Source of the DNA: Taeniopygia guttata | Lineage: Eukaryota; Chordata; Aves; Passeriformes; Estrildidae | Length of the DNA stretch: 64,000 bases | Direction: 5' to 3' | Assembly: GCF_048771995.1 (NCBI RefSeq) | Contig: NC_133050.1 | Coordinates: 5,344,501-5,408,500 of the forward strand | Part shown: positions 10,687 through 19,964 of the stretch, piece by piece | Layout: every line of letters starts with the position of its first letter | Position numbering within the stretch: position 1 is the stretch's first letter | Made by a program: the position numbers and the translations under genes | Notes under the pieces: model-generated | What the model saw: only the letters and a program-made list of their open reading frames with translations | Database searches by the model: none | What the model was told of the DNA's origin: nothing

Positions 10687-10772
10687 CTGTAAATATTGTG
10701 TTTTAGAAAGTTCCTGGGCAAGCTGGGTGTGAAAAATGCTGTTGGTTAATGTGCCAGCTCTATCTGCAATCC
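10687..10772 (-). CDS. Exon-like segment, unrecognised minus-strand gene
   Basis: This is the best-bounded of the series: acceptor CATCCACAG, donor TTACAG/GTAAGG, and only one open frame. It reads (.)IADRAGTLTNSIFHTQLAQE and continues LSKTQYLQ, ending in phase 0, compatible with the segments at 9554 and 8934. The helix-like Gln/Leu content continues into those segments. The family is not recognised. Confidence 0.5.
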
Positions 10773-10934
10773 CTGTGGATGGAAGTGTGTACCCAAGTGT
10801 TTCTGTGCTGCTTATGTGTAGCAGAGGGGGAGAAGAGAGGGAGAAGCAGCATTGAATGTGTATATGAGGGGTGACATTGTGGTGCATGGATAAAAATTAA
10901 TCTGAGGTGCTCCTGTGGGACCCCATGGCTTTAG

Positions 10935-11360
10935 GCTATGATAGATGAGTAATGCAATGACTGACTCTCACAATCAACAGACAGGTATCATGTATATATG
11001 TTAAGAAAAGGTTTCTAGATTCATAGTTATGTTTTACCCATTGTGAGGTTATCAGGGAGTGGCCTGGGTTTGGGACATTTGGGAGGGTCGGCTTGTCACT
11101 ATGGCAGCACCTGACCTCCAATCAAGATTTAAAGAAGTAAAACTCCACCACTGGACAGCAAAGAAGTCGATGGACAGAACTTTGGGAGGGGCTAAAAGGT
11201 TGAAAGGTGAAACCTCCATTGTGTGGGTGAGCACATGGTGGGGAAAATCCTTTATTTACGGCTCCTGGCGATGTCATATTTTCTCTATTCAGTCTAATGT
11301 TGTATTTTTGATAAGGTTTAATAAACCTTTCTGAATTTTTCGAAGTGAGTAGCATCTCTC
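10935..11360 (+). mobile_element. LTR fossil, family X, copy 2
   Basis: About 425 bases, from a TGATAGATGAGTAATGC start to GAGTAGCATCTCTCACA, with AATAAA inside GGTTTAATAAACCTTTC. It is the most complete plus-strand copy of the family in the window. No retroviral genes flank it, so it is a solo LTR. Confidence 0.62.
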
Positions 11361-11639
11361 ACAAGGCCCTCTGAAGCCACCAGTACCACCACTGTGGATT
11401 TGATGTGTTTGCATCATGCTCTGATCCTTGAGAACGGTCCAGATGTGACAGTGCAGTAACAAGGTGGGGCTGTGGAAGAGCTGGACTGGTCAGGACCCTG
11501 CCCTGGGCTGGGGACACCCTGCGAGGACACAGCCTCCCACAAGAATCCATCCCACTGGGGACAGACAAGGGATAGGGCAAGGGACAACCTCTGTCCCCAG
11601 AGTGGGGCAGGTGGGACAAGTAGCCCCAGTGCTTCTTGT
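11361..11639. other. No gene recognised
   Basis: A short GC-rich gap between two LTR copies of opposite orientation. Reading frames on both strands are open by chance; no splice-bounded exon is visible. Confidence 0.4.
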
Positions 11640-12020
11640 GAGAGATGGCTGCTCATTTAAAAAATGTTAAAGGTCTATTAAACCTTAACAAAAACACAAC
11701 AAAAGGATTAAATAAGGAAAAACAGACCTGGGAACCTTACTTATGGCTGCCTACCATGTGGCTGGTTCATCTTCAAAATGGATGCTTTGCCTTTTATATC
11801 TCTCGCCCCTCCTAGAGCCTTGTCAGTCTACTCCTTCCTTGCTGTCCAGTGAAAGAGGTCATTTTCTTCAATTCTGATTGGAGCTCAGGTGTTTCCATAG
11901 TTACAAGCCAACCTTCCCAAATACCCGGATTACCAAACCACCCCATGATAACCCGTGCTGGGGGGGAAACACATTGCAAGAACATAACTCTACACTGCAG
12001 TAACATTATTACACATAACA
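11640..12020 (-). mobile_element. LTR fossil, family X, copy 3 (minus strand)
   Basis: On the minus strand it begins TGTTATGTGTAATAATG at 12020, contains GCTCCAATCAGAATTG, a GATATAAAAGG TATA box and GTTAAGGTTTAATAGACC, and ends near CATCTCTCACAAG. It is homologous to 10935-11360 in the opposite orientation. Solo LTR, no internal genes. Confidence 0.62.
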
Positions 12021-12035
12021 TCCCATGTGCCTCAC

Positions 12036-12160
12036 CTGAGCATCCTCTGGAATTCCTGATGGTCCTGCTCCACCTGCATGGCCAAGTACTGCTCCTTCTG
12101 GGCCACCTGCTCCAGCCGGTCCTGCTTCAGCTGCTGCTCCAGCTCAGCCTTCTTCCTTCT
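12036..12160 (-). pseudogene. Isolated exon resembling CFAP45 coiled coil
   Basis: The minus strand reads KKAELEQQLKQDRLEQVAQK, then EQYLAMQVEQDHQEFQRMLR, and ends at a good donor (CTCAG/GTGAGG). From memory this aligns with the C-terminal coiled coil of the ciliary protein CFAP45 (CCDC19), around RLEQVAFKEHALAVQVQRD. The next CFAP45 exon was not found, and the segment is boxed in by LTR pieces (11640-12020 and 12165-12223). It is therefore most likely a stray exon copy, though an exon of the unrecognised minus-strand gene is possible. Confidence 0.45.
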
Positions 12161-12164
12161 TTTA

Positions 12165-12223
12165 ACATACATGTAATGTTTACCCCTTAATTGTGAGAGC
12201 CAATCATGTACTCATGTATAACA
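12165..12223 (-). mobile_element. LTR family X, short partial copy
   Basis: On the minus strand it begins TGTTATACATGAG and contains CTCACAATTAAGGGG, ending near ATGTATGTTAA. It matches the start of family X and the similar short piece at 9657-9725. Like that piece, it is followed directly by exon-like sequence. Confidence 0.5.
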
Positions 12224-12579
12224 TTCTCCAACTCTGCCCTGTCCTCCTGGCTCCTTCCTCACAGCCACAAGGCAAGGGAAGAATGGAAAACACTGTCTGC
12301 TCCAGAAACATCTGTTATTGGAAAAATCAGTCACTGAAACTGAGCCGCCAAGTTACTGGGAAATTGGAACTGGTTCCTCTTGGCCCTCAGAGCATCCTGC
12401 CCAAACAGGGGACAGTGCTGGGCTCCCCTCAGGGGCACCTATGGAAGCCCTTGGCCGTGGCTTTGGCTCTGCCAGCACCGCTCCAGGACATCCCCTGGCT
12501 CCAGGGGCTGGTCCTGCAGACCCCCCACATCCAGGGGCGCTGCCCCTTTGCCATTCTCGGGACAGGGACCGTGGCACAG

Positions 12580-13147
12580 TGTCCTAGATTGCAAGGAAAG
12601 ATGTATTCCATTTGCCATCTGTTAGAGGTGTGGCAGTTATCTCCTGTTAATTGGGCAGTTTTCTTTATCTCTTCCACAAACCAATCCTCCCCCAGGAGAG
12701 ACATCTGCTGTTAATGCCCTATTGAACGTTACTGGTGACTGATAAAAGTTACAGCATGGCATTGTGAAATGCTCTGCCCAGAGGGAGGAGCCAAGCATTC
12801 CTAACTGGATATAATCTGAGTTTTTGGGACAATAGACTCAGCCTTTTCCACTGGATTCCCAAGAGGAACAGCTGGGTTTTTCCACTGGATCTTCAAAGGA
12901 GAATACACCCTTCTACAGGATCACTTCTCCCTCCGACAGAACCACATCTGCCACTCCAGCAGGACTGCAGCCATTCCAGTTTGGACTGCTACCAACATCC
13001 TGATGAATAGGGTGTCAGGTTGTATTCTGACTGTCAGTAGTTCTTCTTTTGTATTATTGCATGTATTTTGTTTTCTTTTTTTCCCTTTTCCTAATAAATT
13101 GTATTTCTGACTTAGAGTCTCTCACTGGTTTTGCTCTCAACCCAGAA
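12580..13147 (+). mobile_element. Solo LTR, songbird ERVL-like family
   Basis: It starts TGTCCTAGATTGCAAGG and contains AGAGGTGTGGCAGTTATC, a GGATATAATCTGAG box, GGGTGTCAGGTTGTATTC and AATAAA in CCTAATAAATTG, ending in TTGCTCTCAACCCAGAA(CA). CACAG lies directly before (12575-12579) and at 13148-13152, a likely 5-bp target duplication. No internal genes. A well-preserved solo LTR of a family I recall as common in songbirds. Confidence 0.72.
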
Positions 13148-13199
13148 CACAGGGGAGCATGTCAGTGTATCTGCAGGGATCCCAGAAATCAGCCACTTA

Positions 13200-13263
13200 C
13201 CACCACTGGGGCACCCTCCTGAGCCAGGTACGTGATGGTGGCAGAGGTGAAGTTGAAGATGAA
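13200..13263 (-). other. Weak exon-like segment next to LTR
   Basis: The minus strand has a frame FIFNFTSATITYLAQEGAP followed by a good donor (GTGGTG/GTAAGTGG). No acceptor is visible upstream and another frame is also open, so it may be chance. If real, the hydrophobic run upstream suggests part of a membrane protein. Confidence 0.2.
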
Positions 13264-13269
13264 GTGAAG

Positions 13270-13670
13270 CAATATGTGGAATAAATAAATAGACTCCAGG
13301 ACTTGGTATGAAGTGAAGTTATGAAGTGGGTATGTATTGTCAGCACTCGGCACAAGTGAGATCGTTCTCCAAGACTTGTGCCCCGAGCCTCAGTCTGACC
13401 CACTGCTTTATTCACAAAGGTGTTCCACATGTCATAAATTACACAACTTTTCTATGCATATTCAACCCCTGGCCCAGCCTGTCCTTGCCTCTCATGCTAA
13501 ATAGGTTCACGCCCTTCTGGGCATGCATGGTTTGCTGTGGTGGTCCTGCGGGGGACTCTGGTGGTCTCTTGAGGCTGAAGATCGTGGTCTTCTTCATGGC
13601 TGAACTTTTGAACTCTTCTGTGCATGTGCTTTTGGTCTTTTGGTGCTTATCTGAGTACTGTCAGTCTTGG
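13270..13670 (-). mobile_element. LTR fossil, minus strand
   Basis: The minus strand contains TTGTGAATAAAGCAGTGGG followed by GGCTCGGGGCACAAGTC and CTTGTGCCGAGTGCTGAC, the layout of a retroviral R-U5 after a poly(A) signal. It adjoins a second LTR of another family at 13671. Boundaries are approximate. Confidence 0.5.
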
Positions 13671-14232
13671 TGGCTTAGGTGAATTATTAAAGAAATATGG
13701 ATATTGATCTAGTATCGATATCCAACTGTGATGGATGAAAACTCTCTAACAGTTTAAAGTTAGAAAGTGTATGTTTATTTGCCGGGCAGAGTGCGGGATA
13801 GCTCCCAAATACACACCGCACCTTCCAGGTGATTACAGAGTCCTTTTATCCATGCAAGTATTGAATACCCAAAATACAAATACATATTCATCATTTTGGT
13901 ACATCCCATTCCTTGCTTTGTATGCTAATAATTTCAAAAGCTATTAATCATGTGTGGTTTGTTCCTTGAAATGGGTCGGTGTCCCTTTCATGGGGATGGG
14001 TCCCAAAATGAGGAAGTAAATGAAGTCTTCCTCGTTCTGACCTTTCTACCTTTTCAATGCAAGTATGACAAATGAACTCTTGGTAGAACTCCCATTCCTT
14101 GTCTTCAATTGGTTTCAGAACAGAGGAGGCCCACAATTGTCTTATGTTCCTAAAAGCTATTTATCAGTTTCTATATTCTTCATTATAAAAACTAAACATT
14201 GTGTTGACAAGCAATCAATTATTAGTTAACTG
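13671..14232 (-). mobile_element. LTR fossil, family Y, copy 1 (minus strand)
   Basis: On the minus strand it contains TTCTGAAACCAATTGAAGAC, GTAATCACCTGGAAGG, GGGAGCTATCCCGCAC and AAATAAACATACACTTTC. It aligns along about 540 bases with the copy at 16055-16728, with high similarity by eye. Partial; no internal genes beside it. Confidence 0.68.
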
Positions 14233-15155
14233 TGGATAGTCTCAGTTCAGTCAGAGAGAAAATGGAAACCAGGCAGAAGCCTGGGAAATAGTTGGGAAAG
14301 AATGTAAATAATAATAAATAATTTTGTTAAGTGAACTCCAAAAATCTCTGTTTCAAAGTACCCAGCCTTGAGAGGCCAAAGAACCATGGTGTGGGACACG
14401 TTGCTCGCTCTGGGAGCTGGACCTTAAGGAACATTGCTGTATTTCATCCCAGGAAGAAAAGCGAGGAGATGGGAATGAGTAGACTGGAACTGAATCAGCT
14501 GTTCCTCCACATAACCAAACCCAATATGTAAAATTACAGAATCTCATTAGTGTCATGAGAGTCCAATATAACATCAACATCATCATTAGTGATTCTTTTA
14601 GCAATGCTGCACTCAGCACGCCTGTGTCTGCCTTTAAAAAATATAAAATAACTAAAAAAAAACCACATCACCGAACCATAGGCTGGGCTTGTCTCTCCCA
14701 CCCCACCCTTCCACGGGCTTTGCTGGCTGTTCTCAGTTTCCAAAGGGTGACACAAACACCTGTCCTGGGCCTGAGAAACTCAGAGCTTTTTATAAAGAAG
14801 AGACTCGACTTTCTCTGCAAAGCACCTTCCTCGTGTTGACTGTCAGAGGTTAATGCATCCAATCTACACCTTCTCTATATTTTCCTTTCTTCCTGCCAGC
14901 TGCTGCCACACTGGGAACTAGAAGGGACCAGTAACTGTGAGAGGGGAAGACGAAGCTTTGTGGTAGGGCAGAGTGATTTGAGAGAGAAAACCAAGTAGAG
15001 GTGGAAGCTTTTCTGGGCACTGCTACCGTAAAAGGGCAAACGGGGCTGGTGCTCTGTAATTATCACTGAAGAACTGGATGGGCCAGAAATCGAAAGACAA
15101 TGTGGGGGCAACGGCGTTGCCTGAGAGACAAATGGGGTAATTAAGAAACAAAAGA
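14233..15155. other. No gene recognised between LTRs
   Basis: About 0.9 kb without a recognisable exon. Its last third is purine-rich and may be the internal edge of the retroviral element whose LTR starts at 15156, but no retroviral reading frame is identifiable. Confidence 0.35.
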
Positions 15156-15751
15156 TGTAGCTAGGTCGCAACATTCCATTGGAATGGTCCAGAAAAAAAA
15201 AGGTGAAGGAGGTTTGGCTGGGTTTGTGGGTTTGTAATGAGCCGTTTTCCTCTTTCCTTGCGGCCTGAAAGGAATGAGGAGTTTGTCCTTACAAACAAAC
15301 TGTGGGTCTGCTGGTAGGTAAGATAAAAGAAACAACGGGAAGGATTCCACCGTTTGGTGAATGGGAGAGATTTGTCTTTACAAACAAACTGTAGGTCTGC
15401 CGATAAATAAAACTGGATACTGAGAGATTAAAGAAACCACTATAAATTCCATAGGAATTCCAGTGATTGATACGAGGAAAAGACAAAGAGGCGGGGGTGG
15501 GGTTTACCTCAGAAAGGCGTTTCAGGAAGTCTGTCCCTCTCAAGTACCTCAGGAAATGCGGCCGGGAAATTAGGATAAAAAGGAGGCTGCGTTCTGCAGC
15601 AATTTGAGAGACCCATGGAAGATACCCACGCCCTCTCCCTTTATCCGACTAAAGTTACAGGACTCCTCCGTCTCCTTTTCGGACACAAACCTATGGTGCT
15701 TGTGGGTTAATTTTCCTGACAGACCTGGCCGCTGGGAGCTCAGAACCAGCA
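15156..15751 (+). mobile_element. LTR fossil with adjacent primer-site-like sequence
   Basis: It begins TGTAGCTAGGTCGC, has a GGATAAAAAGGAGGC TATA-like box and ends ...CAGAACCAGCA. Four bases later comes TGGCGCCGAAC, which resembles the lysine-tRNA primer binding site of many retroviruses, so this would be a 5' LTR. It contains an internal direct repeat around TTACAAACAAACTGTGGGTC (15290) and 15378. Broken; only the LTR and a short leader remain. Confidence 0.55.
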
Positions 15752-15960
15752 CGTGTGGCGCCGAACCACCGCTGTTTCGTGCTGTCTTCTCCGCTTTTCC
15801 TCCACTGCAGCTCCGTTTAATTCTTTCTTTGTTTGCGGCGGGGGCGGTCCGTGTTCCCTGAGGGCTGCCCGGGCCCGCCATTACCGCGCCGCCATTACCG
15901 GGGCCGAGCCGCGCCACAGCGCCCCCTGCCGGCCGTGCCGGGAACTGCAGGTTTTCGCAA
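15752..15960. other. CpG-rich stretch
   Basis: A short GC- and CpG-rich segment containing CCGCGCCGCCATTAC and CAGCGCCCCCTG, the latter close to a CTCF core. It could be retroviral leader, or a host promoter for the unrecognised minus-strand gene to its left. The sequence alone does not decide. Confidence 0.3.
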
Positions 15961-16054
15961 ATATTAAAATGGATTTTATATGTGTGGTGTTAAAATTATT
16001 TTGCTTTAAAGATATAGTTTTTTTTTTTCTGCTGTTAATTAAGCTCAGATTGAT

Positions 16055-16728
16055 TTATTAAAAAAATATGGATATTGATCTAGTATTGATATCCAACTGT
16101 GACGGACAAAAAGTTAGAAAGTGTATGTTTATTCGACGCCGGGCAGCGTGCGGGATAGCTCCCAAATACACACCGCCCCTTCCAGGTGATTACAGAGTCT
16201 TTTTATCCATACAAGTATTGAATACACAAAATACAAATACATATTCATAATTTTGGTACATCCCATTCCCCGCTTCGTATGCTAATCACTCCAAAAGCTA
16301 TTAAGCATGCGTGGTTTGTCCCTTGAAATGGGTCGGTGGTCCCTTTCATGGGGAGGGGTCCCAAAATGAGGAAGTAAATGAAGTCTTCCTTGTTCTGACC
16401 TTTCTACCTTTTCACTGCAAATATGACAAATGAACTCTTGGTAGAACTCCCATTCCTTGTCTTCAATTGGTTTCAGAACAGAGGAGGCCCACAATTGTCT
16501 TATGTTCCTAAAAGCTATTTATCAGTTTCTATATTCTTCATTATAAACCCAGCTAACTAAACATTGTGTTGACAAGCAATTAATTATTAGTTAACTACTA
16601 ACTCCTAACTTCATCAAGGCCTACTCATTTATTATTCTTATTTTAATTAACTCTAGTAAGGCTTATTTCTAACTAAAATCTTAGCTCCTCAAAATCTCTA
16701 AATGCCTTAAAGTTTACGTTTCAAGACA
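16055..16728 (-). mobile_element. LTR fossil, family Y, copy 2 (minus strand)
   Basis: On the minus strand it starts TGTCTTGAAACGTAAAC at 16728, and runs through TTAGCTGGGTTTATAATG and GGGAGCTATCCCGCACGC to GAATAAACATACACTTTC and a TTTTTTAATAAATC end. It looks like a near-complete LTR of about 670 bases. The partner copy is at 13671-14232 in the same orientation. The 1.8 kb between them does not look like a proviral interior, so they are probably independent insertions. Confidence 0.7.
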
Positions 16729-16739
16729 TAGTAGTGAAA

Positions 16740-17190
16740 TAGCTGATATAAGTGTGTTTGTGTTAAAATGCTGCTTGGGTGGGATAACATCCAATGAACA
16801 TATGAAGAAGACACCTGCTACAGATCTGCCAACTATCTCAGCACTCACCGTCTGAAGACCGTGTGGACCAGGGACAAAAACTGAAGATGATGATAAAAAA
16901 GGATTAAAGCCACAATCAAGGAATACGCATGTTTTAAAAGAGCAGATCCAAGGAGAAGCCATGCTAAACAGTTCTTGGAACAAGTATTTTAGTTTGGGGA
17001 AAAAATTTACTCTGCGTAAGGGTCTGTGACTATACAACAGGCTGATGTAAGGGAAAAGGTATTTAAGAGGTGTCCCTGAAGATAACAGTGCACTCTTGAC
17101 TGCGTGCCAAGATACACCTGCTCTAACAACCTTTGCTCTACGGTCCTTGTCTCCTATTGCCCTTTATTCAACTTTTAAAATTTTCACAGG
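16740..17190 (+). mobile_element. LTR fossil, plus strand
   Basis: A U3-R-U5-like segment with a GGTATTTAAGAGGTG box, then CTCTTGACTGCGTGCC, CCTTGTCTCCTATTGCCC and an end at AAAATTTTCACA. No internal genes. The family is uncertain; the end resembles that of the remnant at 62500-62882. Confidence 0.45.
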
Positions 17191-17195
17191 AAAGT

Positions 17196-17393
17196 GAACG
17201 TGTTTTTCACATTGTTGTTTGCCTGATTATACATACACATACTAGTAAAGAAATGTGTATATATCACTCTTCCCGTATCTGAAAGCCCTTTGATTTCAGA
17301 GTTAAAGTAATTTGGAGGGAAGGGGGTCACATTTTCCACTGCAGGGGAAGTTCCTGCCTTCCTTGGTGGACACCTGGCTTTCAAACCAAGACA
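17196..17393 (-). mobile_element. LTR-type remnant matching 9730-9919
   Basis: On the minus strand it starts TGTCTTGGTTTGAAAGCC and contains CCCTTCCCTCCAAATTAC and AATCAAAGGGCTTTCAG, closely similar to 9730-9919. A common songbird ERV-derived repeat; no coding capacity. Confidence 0.6.
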
Positions 17394-17995
17394 CCTCCCT
17401 TGAAACAGCTTGACTGTAGTCCCTCAGCTCCTTGGTTGCCATTCTCTGGTTTGGCTGGGCTGTTCCTGTGATACAGCATTGCAGAACGGGAGGTGGGACA
17501 AGCCAGACACCTGGCAGATCTGCAGCTGGAGTGGCTTTTCCTTGACTGAGTGGATTTTTCACTGCTTTGGATTATGACTGAGAACTGAGGCCACCAGACA
17601 TGAACTCCCAGGGGTCCGTTCCTGTCTGCAGAACACGGGGCCCAGCACCCACCTGGGGAGGACTGGCCATCCCTAGCCCTGGTGCTGTGTCACCCAACCC
17701 AGCTTCTCCCTGGGGAGGGCTTCCTCCCTCCTGTCCCACCAACTGCTGAGTGAACTGGGTGCTGAACTTCCACCAGCAGCAAGAGGAGGGACAAACAGGG
17801 TGAGACTGGCTATGCAGGGACCCAGGAGTGGGATGCAGGGTTGGGAGAGGAACAGTCTGGGGGAAATATTTTTTCCCTCTTGGAAATATAATTTTGAGGC
17901 TGGATGATTGCATCCTGTAGGCAAAGCTCTGAGTCATTCTTTGGGGAATTTAACTCACCCTCTGCAAACCAACCACAGAGCTGCTTGATAAGGGC

Positions 17996-18001
17996 TTTAT
18001 T
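17996..18001 (-). terminator. TMEM79: TMEM79 poly(A) signal
   Basis: AATAAA on the minus strand, about 290 bases past the TMEM79 stop codon. It defines a compact 3' UTR from 18286 down to about 17980. Confidence 0.7.
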
Positions 18002-18286
18002 GGGCAAAGTTGGCTCCAGCAGGAGAGGAAGCAAATCCCACCCCATTCCCAGGGAAGAGGGCTCGCAGTGTCCTGCTCTGGCCCTTCTTCAGCTGCAGCA
18101 GGAGTCTCGTGGTGCAGAGGGTTTGGAGCCTGGTTCTGTGGGCCCAGCAAAACCTCCCTGTGTCCAGGCAGGGAGCGGGGGCCCAGCTGGCTGTGCCAGC
18201 ACCCCTGTGCTGTCAGGACTCTCGAGGCAGGGCATGAAGGAGGGCTCAAACCCGTGGGGTGCAGGCGCCCCATCTCCTGGCCTCCC

Positions 18287-19852
18287 TCAGCCCCAGTGCC
18301 GGAGTTTAGCTCGGCTCTCCTTGGAGTGGCCCTCGGGCGTTGGCGCTGCCACGGAGAGGAGGTTCTCGGGCTCCAGGATGAACATGCCATACAGGTTCCA
18401 GAGCAGCATGGCCAGGAGTGGCAGGAAGGTCATGCTGAAGCCGAAGGCACGGAAGGAGCGGCCGATGGCGTAGGACATCCAGAAAATCAACCTGGAGAAG
18501 GCAGAGGGTACAGGTTCAGCCAAGCATCCTGTGGGGCTGGCACTCACTGGTTCTGATCAGTGAGGATTTCCCAGGCATAGCTGCTGTAGGAACAGGAACC
18601 CTTCCTGGCTCTGGGGAGCTGCGTGAGGTGCTGCCACAGTGGCAGTCTGCTCCAAGGCACGGTGCTGGCTGGCACTGACAGAGCCCACAGCAGCCTGGGC
18701 TGAAGGAGCCACTTACCGGGAGATGGCGAAGAGCCCTGTGAGCAGTGGGATGAGCTTGAGGAGCTCCTGTGGGAGGTAGGTGGCCAGCACGGCCATGTTG
18801 AAGAAGTAGAGGATGAAGAGGTGGACGGACTGGGAGACGTAAGTGCGGTGGATCTCCACCTCCCGCTGGAGCTCCCCAAAGGGCTCCAGGGCGGAGGAGC
18901 AGAGGCGGGAGATGCCGCTGACGATCACTCCTGAGGAACAGAGAGAGAGGCTCAGTGGATGCCCAGAGGAGCCATGGTGGGGTGGGAGAAAATCTCCATT
19001 TGCTGCTCCTGGTGAGAGCAACAGAGCCACAAAGAGCTCAGCCCCAGCTCTGCTCCTGCAGCCCCAGGGCTCACGCAGCCCAGAGCAGGAGCAAAGCGCT
19101 CATACCCAAGCCCATGGCTCACCCAGCACGATGGGGAAGGTGGCAAAGGTGGCACAGCGCAATGTGTAGACCAGGCGGGAGGTGACGGTGGGCAGCAGTG
19201 GGGCATCGAAGGGCAAGAAGATGTAGGCACCATAGATGAGGCAAGGGCAGAGGAGAAGGGCCCCTGCCACTGATGCCACAGCCTTGAGATTATCAGTGCC
19301 GCAGTCCCTGGCACACGGGCACCGTGACCCCTCAGCCAGGGGCTTGGCCATGTGCCCCTCAAAGCCCAGTGTGTTCCGGCAGCGCGAGGGGCTGACGGGG
19401 AGGAAGACCTGCTTGTGGTGGAGGCTGCTGGGTCTGTCACTGGGGAGGACACTGGGGGGAGCATCCCCCCTGCTCTCCTCCCGGGGCCATGGGCTCGGGT
19501 GCTGCTTCTGCTTGATGGGGCTCTGCTCGATGCACTGCGGGTCGATGGGCACAAAGACGTGGGCTGCCGTCACAGGCAGCCGGGGCACGTCCTCATCTTC
19601 AGCCTCGACTGTGGGGCAGGTGGGAACAGCTTCCTCTAGGTCTTCATGGCCCCCCTCAGGACTCGAGCGCCTCTTTGTCTCCACCAGCTCCGGCTGGCCC
19701 CAGGCACTGTGCTGACTCTGGTCCCACGGCAGGGTGGCATCAGGGTCCCCCTGGTGCTCACCTGGGGTTGGTGGCACCTTGGCCAGGGCCACCTTCCCCA
19801 GCTCCAGCAGAGCCACCTCCTCAGGGGGCTGGGCAGGGTCTGCAGCAGCCAT
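18287..19852 (-). CDS. TMEM79: Transmembrane protein 79 (mattrin), 3 coding exons
   Basis: TMEM79 is a multipass protein of the Golgi and lamellar granules in epidermis, needed for skin barrier formation. Coding exons are 19123-19852, 18717-18930 and 18287-18491, all with GT-AG borders and a continuous frame, giving 382 codons plus stop. The N-terminal half is polar and acidic with the conserved block [12 protein letters not shown]. The C-terminal half has the hydrophobic segments, including [68 protein letters not shown] and [19 protein letters not shown], all close to mammalian TMEM79. The start is the first ATG (19850-19852) after an in-frame upstream stop. The N-terminal region differs greatly from human, as expected for this part. 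It is divergent with SMG5. Confidence 0.93.
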
Positions 19853-19964
19853 GAGAGTGTCCAGTTCCACACTGCCAGGGATGGGGGCTGGTAACACTGC
19901 TGCCTGCACTGGTGGTGTTCAGAGGGGATAAAGTTCCTGTCCTTTCTGCTTTCACCCTGGACCA

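Noticed and set aside
12193-12714. Plus-strand frame of 173 codons
   Set aside because: It runs from LTR-derived sequence through unremarkable sequence into the LTR starting at 12580; no exon borders or family match.
15570-15917. Minus-strand frame of 115 codons starting in the CpG-rich patch
   Set aside because: Most of it is antisense to the LTR at 15156-15751; no splice or family support.
13671-16728. One complete provirus bounded by the two family Y LTRs
   Set aside because: The interval holds another LTR and no recognisable family Y interior, so independent solo LTRs are more likely.
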